DNA of 36,279 bases from an uncultured Clostridia bacterium (GTDB taxonomy: Bacteria > Bacillota > Clostridia > Lachnospirales > Lachnospiraceae): contig CAMOXU010000017.1 of the NCBI GenBank assembly GCA_946629525.1, forward strand, positions 1-36,279. Reading direction: 5' to 3'. Made by a program: the position numbers and the translations under genes. Below, piece by piece: positions 30,671 to 36,279 of the stretch (the first letter of the stretch is position 1; the number at the start of each line of letters is the position of its first letter). Under the pieces are notes generated by a model. That model saw only the letters and a program-made list of their open reading frames with translations. It made no database searches and was not told the DNA's origin.

Positions 30671-31333
30671 ATGCTTGACAAAATGATGGGTTCAGACAAT
30701 AAATTTCACAAATTTATGGGGAATTTATTCTATATGGCGGTCGTGAACATTTTCTGGATCGTCTGCTGCCTGCCGGTCTTCACGATCGGCGCGTCGACCA
30801 CTGCCATGTATGCGGCGGCATTCAAGATCGTCCGCGGAAAGGAAGGCAGGCTGACGGACGAATTCTTCGGAGCTTTCAAAAGAAACTTCCGGCAGGCGCT
30901 TCCGATCACTGTGATCATGCTCTTTACCGCTGCGCTCCTTGCGACGGGGATCATCAGCCTGCGGGGCATGGAGGACCCGAATTCCATTCTGTACGGCCTG
31001 CTGATCTTTCTCAGCGTGGCCGCGATCGCGATCTTCTCCTATGTCTATCCGCTGCTTGCGGTCTTTGACAACACGACGCCGGTCCTCTTCAACAACGCAT
31101 GGAGACTCGCGCTCACGAACCTTCCGGTGACGATGATGTGCGTCATCCTCAATGCGTTCCTTCTGCTGTTCGCCTTCACATTTCCGGGTGCGGTCGCCTA
31201 TGTGATCGGACCGTGGGTCGTGTTCGGCTTCGCGCTGGCCCATCTTATCGACACGATCTATCTGTATAAGATCTTTGAGAAGTATATGCCTAAGGAGACG
31301 GATCCGGAGGAAGAGACGGAGCAGGAGGCATGA
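30671..31333 (+). CDS. YesL-like DUF624 membrane protein, 220 aa
   Basis: About five hydrophobic segments and the DUF624 pattern (NLFYMAVVNIFWIVCCLPVF, IGASTTAMYAA, FFGAFKRNFRQAL, PLLAVFDNT) identify this family, named for Bacillus YesL, whose gene lies among pectin-use genes. Its function is unknown; membrane partners of sugar uptake have been suggested from context. I chose ATG 30671 (MLDKMMGSDN), preceded by AGAGAG, over 30626. Confidence 0.88.
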   Translation: MLDKMMGSDNKFHKFMGNLFYMAVVNIFWIVCCLPVFTIGASTTAMYAAAFKIVRGKEGRLTDEFFGAFKRNFRQALPITVIMLFTAALLATGIISLRGMEDPNSILYGLLIFLSVAAIAIFSYVYPLLAVFDNTTPVLFNNAWRLALTNLPVTMMCVILNAFLLLFAFTFPGAVAYVIGPWVVFGFALAHLIDTIYLYKIFEKYMPKETDPEEETEQEA

Positions 31334-31435
31334 GGTTAGTGCACCCCCGTTTAGTAAGAGTAAAAAGAACACAGAGTACAGCTGTCCTCTGCAGGGAAAG
31401 AGAGAAACACGGCCGCACATGGCCGGGAAGAAAAT

Positions 31436-32053
31436 ATGACGCACATTAAAAATATACGGAAAAAAACCGACAACAAATTCCTGAATCTTTACGAACTCGA
31501 TTTCACGGACCGCTCCGGTGCGGACAGGAACTACTATTTTGTCACCCGTAATGACGACGACCACATTAAGATCCGCACGCACTCACTGGAGCCGGAAGGA
31601 ATCGTCATCTATGCCGTGACCAAAGAAGAACATCCGAGGCTGGTGGTCGAACGGGAGTACAGATTTCCCGTCGATGAGGAGATCTACCAGCTCCCGGCAG
31701 GCCTGATCGATCCGGGAGAGACTCCCGGCCAGGCGGCGGTGCGGGAGATGAGAGAGGAGACGGGATATCATTTTACAGAGTACACCGGCGGGGAGGCCTT
31801 CACGAGAAGGCCGTTCTTTCTTGCGCCGGGATTTACCGACGAGCCGGGCAGTGCCGTCTTCGGATATGCAGACGCGGAGGGGCGGAGCGAGCTCGAGAGC
31901 TCAGAGTGGATCGAAGTCATTCTGGCGGACAGGGAGGAAGTTCGAAGGATCCTCAGGGAGGAGAAGGTGTCGCTTCGATGCGCGTTCCTCATGATGCACT
32001 TTCTTTCTCAGCCGGATGAAGAGCCGTTCCGCTTTCTGGACTGCCGGGTCTGA
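31436..32053 (+). CDS. NUDIX hydrolase, probable ADP-ribose pyrophosphatase type, 205 aa
   Basis: The Nudix box is complete: GLIDPGETPGQAAVREMREETG (about residues 86-107), with the metal-binding REXXEE (here REMREE). The preceding VEREYRFPVDEEIYQLPAG is typical of ADP-sugar pyrophosphatases. It is cytoplasmic and hydrolyses a nucleoside diphosphate linked to another moiety; substrate not proven. A 102-base gap without clear signals separates it from the yesL-like gene. Confidence 0.88.
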   Translation: MTHIKNIRKKTDNKFLNLYELDFTDRSGADRNYYFVTRNDDDHIKIRTHSLEPEGIVIYAVTKEEHPRLVVEREYRFPVDEEIYQLPAGLIDPGETPGQAAVREMREETGYHFTEYTGGEAFTRRPFFLAPGFTDEPGSAVFGYADAEGRSELESSEWIEVILADREEVRRILREEKVSLRCAFLMMHFLSQPDEEPFRFLDCRV

Positions 32054-32141
32054 TCGTGACGAAGGTCCGGTGGCTGCGTGAAAAAGAGTCGTTGGCCCCA
32101 CCAAAATGTTAAAGAAATGTTAAGCATTTTTTGCGGCGAGG

Positions 32142-32170
32142 TTGACTTTTCTGTTCGGGGCTGAGATAAT
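32142..32170 (+). promoter_or_regulatory. Promoter of the second lipoprotein gene
   Basis: TTGACT (32142-32147), 17 bases, GATAAT (32165-32170). The leader to the gene is about 100 nt. Confidence 0.75.
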
Positions 32171-32277
32171 GAGTACCTGTGCAGAAAGTGTTGAATGAAC
32201 CAGGAACACTTCGGCGGTCCTGCCGCATAGAGTGCAAAGTACATTCCGATTCTGCAACGAATATCCCGGAGGATTTT

Positions 32278-32895
32278 ATGAAAAATCGATTTCATATGAT
32301 GCTGGCTCTTACCCTGTCATTTCTGATAGGCGGACTCCTTACTGCCTGCGGTTACGCGGAAGATGACGCGAAGGACTACACACAGATGGCTCTGGACATC
32401 ATCAGCGCCGGAAAGTCAGATATTGCGATCGAATCTGCGCAGGCGAGCGATGAGGATTTTGAGGCGGTCAGGGACGAGATGGTGAAGAACTCCGGGCTTT
32501 TGAATCTGACTGCCGATCAGGAGATCACATCCGGTTTCAAGACGGTCCTCCGCAATGCCTATAAGAAGATCGATTACAAGGTGGGCAGCGCCCGCGCGGT
32601 GGAGAACGGCTTCGAGGTGGATGTGACGATCCGTCCGCTCCGGCTCTTTGAGGAGATCGACACAGATCTCAATGACGAGATGAGCAGGAGCCTGGAGGAG
32701 ATCCAGAAGCTTTCCGAGGACGAGGTCATGGATTATACTCTTAAGAAAGAGCTGGAGATCCTGAGGGACCGCGTCAACAATCCGAAGTACGGGGATCCGC
32801 AGGAGATTTCCATCTTCATCACGGAAAATGAAAACAAACGCTACGCCATCACATCCGAATCGATGGCGCTGATCGGGGACAGCCTTTTCTATTGA
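32278..32895 (+). CDS. Lipoprotein of unknown function (DUF5105-like), 205 aa
   Basis: A signal peptide with lipobox LLTAC (Cys about residue 24) marks an outer-face lipoprotein. The mature part is a largely helical, acidic domain: YTQMALDIISAGKSD at its start and NAYKKIDYKVGSARAVENGFEVDV in the middle, a layout I associate with DUF5105-type lipoproteins, though not firmly. I chose ATG 32278 with CGGAGG upstream; the longer ORF from 32179 would destroy the signal peptide. Confidence 0.82.
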   Translation: MKNRFHMMLALTLSFLIGGLLTACGYAEDDAKDYTQMALDIISAGKSDIAIESAQASDEDFEAVRDEMVKNSGLLNLTADQEITSGFKTVLRNAYKKIDYKVGSARAVENGFEVDVTIRPLRLFEEIDTDLNDEMSRSLEEIQKLSEDEVMDYTLKKELEILRDRVNNPKYGDPQEISIFITENENKRYAITSESMALIGDSLFY

Positions 32896-32958
32896 TGATT
32901 CCAAACGCTGCGCCATCGGATGCTGCTTTTCTGTCAACTGTAATTGGAGGGAAGGATC

Positions 32959-33363
32959 ATGACAAGACAGATCTCGATATTCGCGGAAAACAAAAAGGGA
33001 GCGATGCACACTCTTACCTCGATCCTGCAAAAAGCCGGGATCAACATGTCCTCGCTCGTGGCCAACGACAGCGCGGAATTCGGAATCGCGAGAGTTCTCT
33101 GCGACAAGCCGGAGGAAGCACTTAGTAAGCTCACGGAGGCAGGGTATATGTGCAGGATCGACAACGTTCTGTGCGTCGAGATCCCGGACGAGGTCGGAAG
33201 CCTCAACAGACTGCTCGGCGATATACACAATGCCAACCTGAACATCGACTATATGTACGTCGCCCTTTCGACTGAGAATGGAAAGGCTCTCGGCGTCCTC
33301 CGCGTGCCGGATATCGAGCTCGTGGAATCGATGCTGAAGAATAAGGGGTATAAGACGCTCTGA
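32959..33363 (+). CDS. Second tandem ACT-domain protein, 134 aa
   Basis: Two ACT modules (QISIFAENKKGAMHTLTSIL and VEIPDEVGSLNRLLGDIHNA) and no catalytic domain. It resembles the protein at 104-544 throughout, including FGI(V/A)RV and GY(V/M)C(Q/R)I, so the two are paralogues. The ATG at 32959 follows GGAGGGAAGG; the upstream TTG at 32944 is less likely. It lies 63 bases behind the lipoprotein, probably co-transcribed. The regulated enzyme is unknown. Confidence 0.88.
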   Translation: MTRQISIFAENKKGAMHTLTSILQKAGINMSSLVANDSAEFGIARVLCDKPEEALSKLTEAGYMCRIDNVLCVEIPDEVGSLNRLLGDIHNANLNIDYMYVALSTENGKALGVLRVPDIELVESMLKNKGYKTL

Positions 33364-33421
33364 TCAGGGGTCGGCTTTCGCCTTAATCGGTGAAATTTTT
33401 GCATCAAATCAGAAAAATATC

Positions 33422-33450
33422 TTGTAAATGAGATATGAAAATGGTAATAT
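33422..33450 (+). promoter_or_regulatory. Promoter of the four-tRNA cluster
   Basis: TTGTAA (33422-33427) is 17 bases from TAATAT (33445-33450), about 40 bases before tRNA-Asn. Confidence 0.6.
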
Positions 33451-33490
33451 TGTTATGTTCGCTGAAGGACAGAAGTTCTTCTGCGTATAT

Positions 33491-33562
33491 TCCTCGATAG
33501 CTCAATGGTAGAGCACTCGGCTGTTAACCGAGTTGTTGTAGGTTCGAGCCCTACTCGGGGAG
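33491..33562 (+). tRNA. tRNA-Asn(GUU)
   Basis: Acceptor arms TCCTCGA and TCGGGGA (one T-G pair), anticodon loop CTGTTAA giving GTT, T loop GGTTCGAGCCC, discriminator G. No CCA encoded. Confidence 0.95.
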
Positions 33563-33632
33563 CTGCGAAGCATATCAGATTCCAAACCGAATGACTGTTC
33601 CGGATCGGAAAACTGAATCCTTCGTTTTCCCT

Positions 33633-33706
33633 GGATCATTAGCTCAGTTGGTCAGAGCAGTCGGCTCATAACCGATCGGTCCGGGGTTCAAGTCCCTGAT
33701 GATCCA
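33633..33706 (+). tRNA. tRNA-Met(CAU), probably elongator
   Basis: Acceptor arms GGATCAT and ATGATCC, anticodon loop CTCATAA (CAT), T loop GGTTCAAGTCC, discriminator A. The first pair is G-C, unlike an initiator. An Ile tRNA with a lysidine-modified CAT cannot be excluded from sequence alone. Confidence 0.88.
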
Positions 33707-33765
33707 CTTGCGGCAGTGCGGGCGATATGCCCGTCGGTCGCAGGAAAACTAAATATCTTCATTAC

Positions 33766-33839
33766 GGCTCAGTGGTACAGTTGGTTAGTACGCCGCCCTG
33801 TCACGGCGGAGGTCGAGGGTTCGAGTCCCTTCTGAGTCG
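33766..33839 (+). tRNA. tRNA-Asp(GUC)
   Basis: Acceptor arms GGCTCAG and CTGAGTC, anticodon loop CTGTCAC giving GTC, T loop GGTTCGAGTCC, discriminator G. A run of six T's follows one base after the gene. Confidence 0.95.
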
Positions 33840-33902
33840 CTTTTTTGTTATCTTTTTTTGGCTGGCTCCCATGCCGGCCGCTTGAAGATCACAATACAAT
33901 GC

Positions 33903-33987
33903 GCCGGCATGGCGGAATTGGCAGACGCAAGAGACTTAAAATCTCTCGATTATCTCAATCGTACCGGTTCGACCCCGGTTGCCGGCA
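33903..33987 (+). tRNA. tRNA-Leu(UAA)
   Basis: Acceptor arms GCCGGCA and TGCCGGC, anticodon loop CTTAAAA giving TAA, a long variable arm, T loop GGTTCGACCCC, discriminator A; 85 nt. Confidence 0.95.
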
Positions 33988-33993
33988 GATAAG

Positions 33994-34033
33994 AAGGGCT
34001 GTGAAAGATGAATATTCATTTTTCGCAGCCCTT
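33994..34033 (+). terminator. Hairpin behind the tRNA cluster, possible terminator
   Basis: AAGGGCTGTGAAA pairs with TTTCGCAGCCCTT (one G-T pair) around an AT-rich loop. No strong T tract follows, but its place right after tRNA-Leu suggests a transcript end. Confidence 0.55.
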
Positions 34034-34053
34034 ATATTGTGCGATTCTTTCGG

Positions 34054-34069
34054 GTTATGGTATCATAAC
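34054..34069. promoter_or_regulatory. Palindrome GTTATG-GTAT-CATAAC upstream of the thioesterase gene
   Basis: A perfect 6-bp inverted repeat with a 4-base centre. A TATAAT follows at 34141-34146 without a clear -35. This could be an operator in the promoter region of the next genes; evidence is slight. Confidence 0.35.
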
Positions 34070-34196
34070 TGGTTGGAACATGGATATTCGGATCATGACA
34101 AAACTGTATGCGGAATGGAGCTGTCACGAGGTTATGCGAGTATAATGTTTCGATAATTACCGGATAAGATCCGATCTGAAAGGTATATGGATTCAA

Positions 34197-34634
34197 ATGA
34201 TTCAGAACTTCCTCAATCTTCCCGAAGAAAAACTAAAAGAGATCGATTATATGATCGAACGCCTGGAAAAGGACCACCCGCTGCAGTTCACAAGGCTTGA
34301 AAAAGACCTCTGCGAGGCGGTGATGGAAGTAAAGCCCGAGATGCTGAACTTCTACGAGATGGTTTACGGCGGGCAGACGTACAACCTCATGGACGTCGTC
34401 GCAGGCGTCGCGAACATCTGCGGCGGAGGCTACGGACCGACTGTCTCCGGCAGCGTGGAGTACGTCAGCGGGACGAAGGGCCAGAAAGCCCTCCGGGCGG
34501 TCGGACGCGTCAGGAGGAACGGAAGGACATTCTCCTATATTGATGTGGACGTCATGGGGACAGACGGAAGGCTGGTATCCAAGGGATCCTTCATCTATTA
34601 CAATATGGCTTCGAGAGAAGACAGGAAGGGATAA
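34197..34634 (+). CDS. Hotdog-fold PaaI-like thioesterase, 145 aa
   Basis: After a helical N-terminus (residues about 1-45) the protein has the hotdog layout: GGQTYNLMDVVAGVANICGG (the central helix), then VSGSVEYVSGTKGQKALRAVGRVRRNGRTFSYIDVDVMGTDGRLVSKGSF as the strand set. The RNGRTFS...DVDV pattern is typical of PaaI-type acyl-CoA thioesterases, which hydrolyse acyl- or aryl-CoA. The usual catalytic Asp/Asn/Glu on the central helix is not obvious, so activity is uncertain. The start was chosen at the first in-frame ATG; a weak AAAGG lies about 13 bases ahead. Confidence 0.75.
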   Translation: MIQNFLNLPEEKLKEIDYMIERLEKDHPLQFTRLEKDLCEAVMEVKPEMLNFYEMVYGGQTYNLMDVVAGVANICGGGYGPTVSGSVEYVSGTKGQKALRAVGRVRRNGRTFSYIDVDVMGTDGRLVSKGSFIYYNMASREDRKG

Positions 34635-34692
34635 AGGACATTCCGGAATGCCCCGCAGGGGGAGTGAATCATTATGAAAGGACGGCTTGGAT

Positions 34693-35949
34693 ATGGCACA
34701 TTTTCTTCTTATTATCGGCCCTCTCTACATTGTCGCACTTGCGATTCTTCTGCTCTGGGTGTTCGGGTGGTGTGAGACATTCCTCCCGTTTTCCAGGAAC
34801 CTACACTTCAGATATATCAGCGGAATCATTTTCACGGGCTTTGCGATGCTCATGCCGGCTGCATTCTTCCTTGCGGACGGGAAGGTGAGGATGTTCTTCC
34901 GGAGAGTCGGATATATGTCTGTCGTCATCATCATGTATCTTGCCATGCTGATCTTCGCCGCTACGATCCTTCTCTGGATCCTTCGGCTGATCATCGGCCT
35001 GATCCGTCCGGAAAGCATTTACCGTGAGGCGACGGACAAAAAGGGCGAAGTGAAGCGCGTGAAGCGTCCTCTCTGGGGCGTATGGTCCTATCGTATTCTC
35101 GGGACTCTCATTATTACGGCTGTCGCTTTTGTGTGCTGGTATGGACAGAAGCATGCCCGGGAGATACAGGTACACAGATATGAGACCTCTGTCAATAAGG
35201 ACGGAGGGAACATCGACCACCTGAAGGTAGCGCTCATCGGAGATACCCATCTGGGTTATAACGCGGGTCCGGAGCTCATGGAGCAGATGGTCGAAAAGAT
35301 CAACGCCGAGAAGCCGGATGTCGTATTCCTTGCGGGCGATATATTTGACAACCAGTGGGCCGCAGTCAGGGAACCGGAGAGGACAGAGCAGATCCTTGCG
35401 GGCATCAAGGCTCCGTACGGGGTCTACGGTGTCATGGGCAATCACGACGTAGAAGACAATCTGATATTCGGCTTTAACTTCTCCGCGGATATAGTTCAGC
35501 TGACCGACCCCCGCTACTTTGAATTCTGTGAAAAGGCGGGGATAAAGATCCTGCAGGATGAGGTCACGATGATCGGGGATTCAATCTATGTCGTGGGCCG
35601 TCTTGACCGCGAGGAGACGGGAAATGAAAACCAGACACGCCTCTCCTCCGCAGAACTCATCGAAAAACTCGACAAGACGAAGACCATCATCGATCTGGAA
35701 CACGAGCCGTCTGACGTGGAGACGCTCGCGGAAGAGGGCTATGATTTCCTCATGGCCGGCCACACGCATGCCGGGCAGTACTTCCCGATCACGATCGGAA
35801 CGGACCTTCTCTGGTACAATGCCTGGGGTTACAAAACATGCGGTGCGCTGCAGACCTATGTGACGAGCGGTGTCGGCTGCTTCGGCCCGTATTTCAGAAC
35901 TATGACGGATGCGGAAATCATGATGATCGATATTGATTTCCGAGGCTGA
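34693..35949 (+). CDS. Membrane-anchored metallophosphoesterase (YkuE/YaeI-like), 418 aa
   Basis: Four hydrophobic segments (residues about 5-25, 40-60, 75-105 and 130-150) anchor a calcineurin-type phosphoesterase domain with all metal-site motifs: GDTHLG, GDIFDN, MGNHDVE and GHTHAGQ. Relatives include proteins acting on phospholipids or lipid-linked phosphates; the substrate here is unknown. The domain should face outward if the N-terminus is cytoplasmic or outside with an even number of spans; topology is not certain. AAAGGA at 34677-34682 fits ATG 34693 better than the TTG at 34687. Confidence 0.88.
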   Translation: MAHFLLIIGPLYIVALAILLLWVFGWCETFLPFSRNLHFRYISGIIFTGFAMLMPAAFFLADGKVRMFFRRVGYMSVVIIMYLAMLIFAATILLWILRLIIGLIRPESIYREATDKKGEVKRVKRPLWGVWSYRILGTLIITAVAFVCWYGQKHAREIQVHRYETSVNKDGGNIDHLKVALIGDTHLGYNAGPELMEQMVEKINAEKPDVVFLAGDIFDNQWAAVREPERTEQILAGIKAPYGVYGVMGNHDVEDNLIFGFNFSADIVQLTDPRYFEFCEKAGIKILQDEVTMIGDSIYVVGRLDREETGNENQTRLSSAELIEKLDKTKTIIDLEHEPSDVETLAEEGYDFLMAGHTHAGQYFPITIGTDLLWYNAWGYKTCGALQTYVTSGVGCFGPYFRTMTDAEIMMIDIDFRG

Positions 35950-36000
35950 CGGGAATTTGGACGCAGGATGAAACTGATATAAAAATCCATGAAATAGCAC

Positions 36001-36030
36001 TTCAAATTTCGGTGGGACATGCTGTATAAT
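36001..36030 (+). promoter_or_regulatory. Promoter-like site downstream of the phosphoesterase gene
   Basis: TTCAAA (36001-36006), 18 bases, and a perfect TATAAT (36025-36030). No long ORF follows. A 22-codon ORF (MPCIRNMLKDP..., 36039-36107) begins nine bases after the -10, and an imperfect hairpin GATCCGGTCA/TGACGGATC lies at about 36066-36094, followed by CTTTTTT at 36120-36126. Confidence 0.5.
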
Positions 36031-36170
36031 GGTGGAGTATGCCCTGCATCAGGAATATGCTGAAAGATCCGGTCATTTTTGCCGTGACGGATCTCCGCAC
36101 ATCCTGAAGGATACAGAGGCTTTTTTGCGCGAAGAAGATGGAAGAAGAGGGGTCTTCATTTCTTATATAT

Positions 36171-36279
36171 CTTATCGGAAGTTGCGTAAGCAACTGACGA
36201 TAAAAGGGCTGCAACGCAGACCGAATTATGATTATGAGGTTCGCGAAGCGGTTCTCATAATATATCTTATCGGAAGTTC
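36171..36279. repeat. Second locus of the three-hairpin repeat (one unit plus a partial)
   Basis: Hairpin A is 36172-36203 (TTATCGGAAGTTGC/GCAACTGACGATAA, loop GTAA), hairpin B 36206-36222 (GGGCTGC/GCAGACC, one mismatch) and hairpin C 36231-36261 (ATTATGAG/CTCATAAT around GTTCGCGAAGCGGTT). The next unit starts at 36266, a 95-bp period. The order and the loop of hairpin C match the array at 14461-14691. Confidence 0.92.

Larger units (their letters stand above)
35950..36279. other. Terminal 330-base region without a secure gene
   Basis: It holds the promoter-like site, the small possible transcript described there, and the start of a second three-hairpin repeat array that runs off the window. 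The minus-strand ORF at 36002-36214 has no recognisable features. Confidence 0.7.

Noticed and set aside
33840-33902. A separate terminator between tRNA-Asp and tRNA-Leu
   Set aside because: There are T runs after tRNA-Asp, but no independent hairpin directly before them apart from the tRNA's own stem, so I did not annotate one.

Overview
The window reads as ordinary chromosome from a low-to-moderate GC-skewed Firmicute, most likely a Lachnospiraceae (Clostridia). The reasons are strong AAGGAGG-type ribosome sites, tRNA genes without an encoded CCA end, and clostridial gene neighbourhoods: a PaaK-like ligase followed by a tandem-ACT protein, uvrC-hprK-ROK glucokinase, tsaE-tsaB-rimI-rnz-tsaD-ispD, YesL/DUF624, and a cellobiose 2-epimerase behind LacI regulators. 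I see no phage, transposase, CRISPR array or rRNA.

Layout. 1-3.3 kb: the tail of a probable phenylacetate-CoA ligase, an ACT-domain protein, a UPF0371/DUF1846 protein and a Ser/Ala-rich lipoprotein, most units closed by their own terminator. 3.4-10.2 kb: ftsH, uvrC, then hprK overlapping glcK (carbon catabolite control and sugar phosphorylation), ending in a bidirectional terminator shared with the converging class A penicillin-binding protein gene (10.3-13.0 kb, minus). That gene and yigZ diverge from a 65-bp gap in which both promoters appear to share one palindromic -35 box and both transcripts may be leaderless. 13.9-14.4 kb: a cyclophilin gene (minus). 14.46-14.69 kb: a tandem array of a three-hairpin repeat; a diverged copy with compensatory stem changes closes the window at 36.17-36.28 kb.

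14.8-19.5 kb is the t6A tRNA-modification operon (tsaE, tsaB, rimI, rnz, tsaD) plus ispD, ending in a bidirectional terminator against tRNA-Ser(UGA). 19.7-22.4 kb: cobS, cobC and a pyridoxal-type kinase. 22.5-23.0 kb: a PerR-like regulator whose promoter carries a 19-bp palindrome. 23.2-25.6 kb: a large fusion of mannose-1-phosphate guanylyltransferase, a degenerate type II isomerase cupin and a complete type I mannose-6-phosphate isomerase. 25.6-26.2 kb: hairpins, a direct repeat and tRNA-Ser(GGA).

26.2-29.8 kb: two tandem LacI-type regulators and a cellobiose 2-epimerase whose 3' end seems to have been copied into a 37-bp-period tandem repeat behind the gene. 29.9-32.1 kb: a membrane-anchored protein of unknown function, a YesL-like membrane protein and a NUDIX hydrolase. 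32.1-33.4 kb: a second lipoprotein and a second tandem-ACT protein. 33.4-34.0 kb: a four-tRNA cluster (Asn, Met, Asp, Leu). 34.2-35.9 kb: a hotdog thioesterase-like protein and a membrane-anchored metallophosphoesterase. The last 330 bases hold a promoter-like site, a possible short transcript and the second repeat locus.

No coherent new enzymatic or defence system is visible. The most unusual content is non-coding: the covarying three-hairpin repeat, the back-to-back leaderless promoter pair, and the duplicated gene tail. All calls come from reading the sequence and from remembered family motifs; no database search was run.
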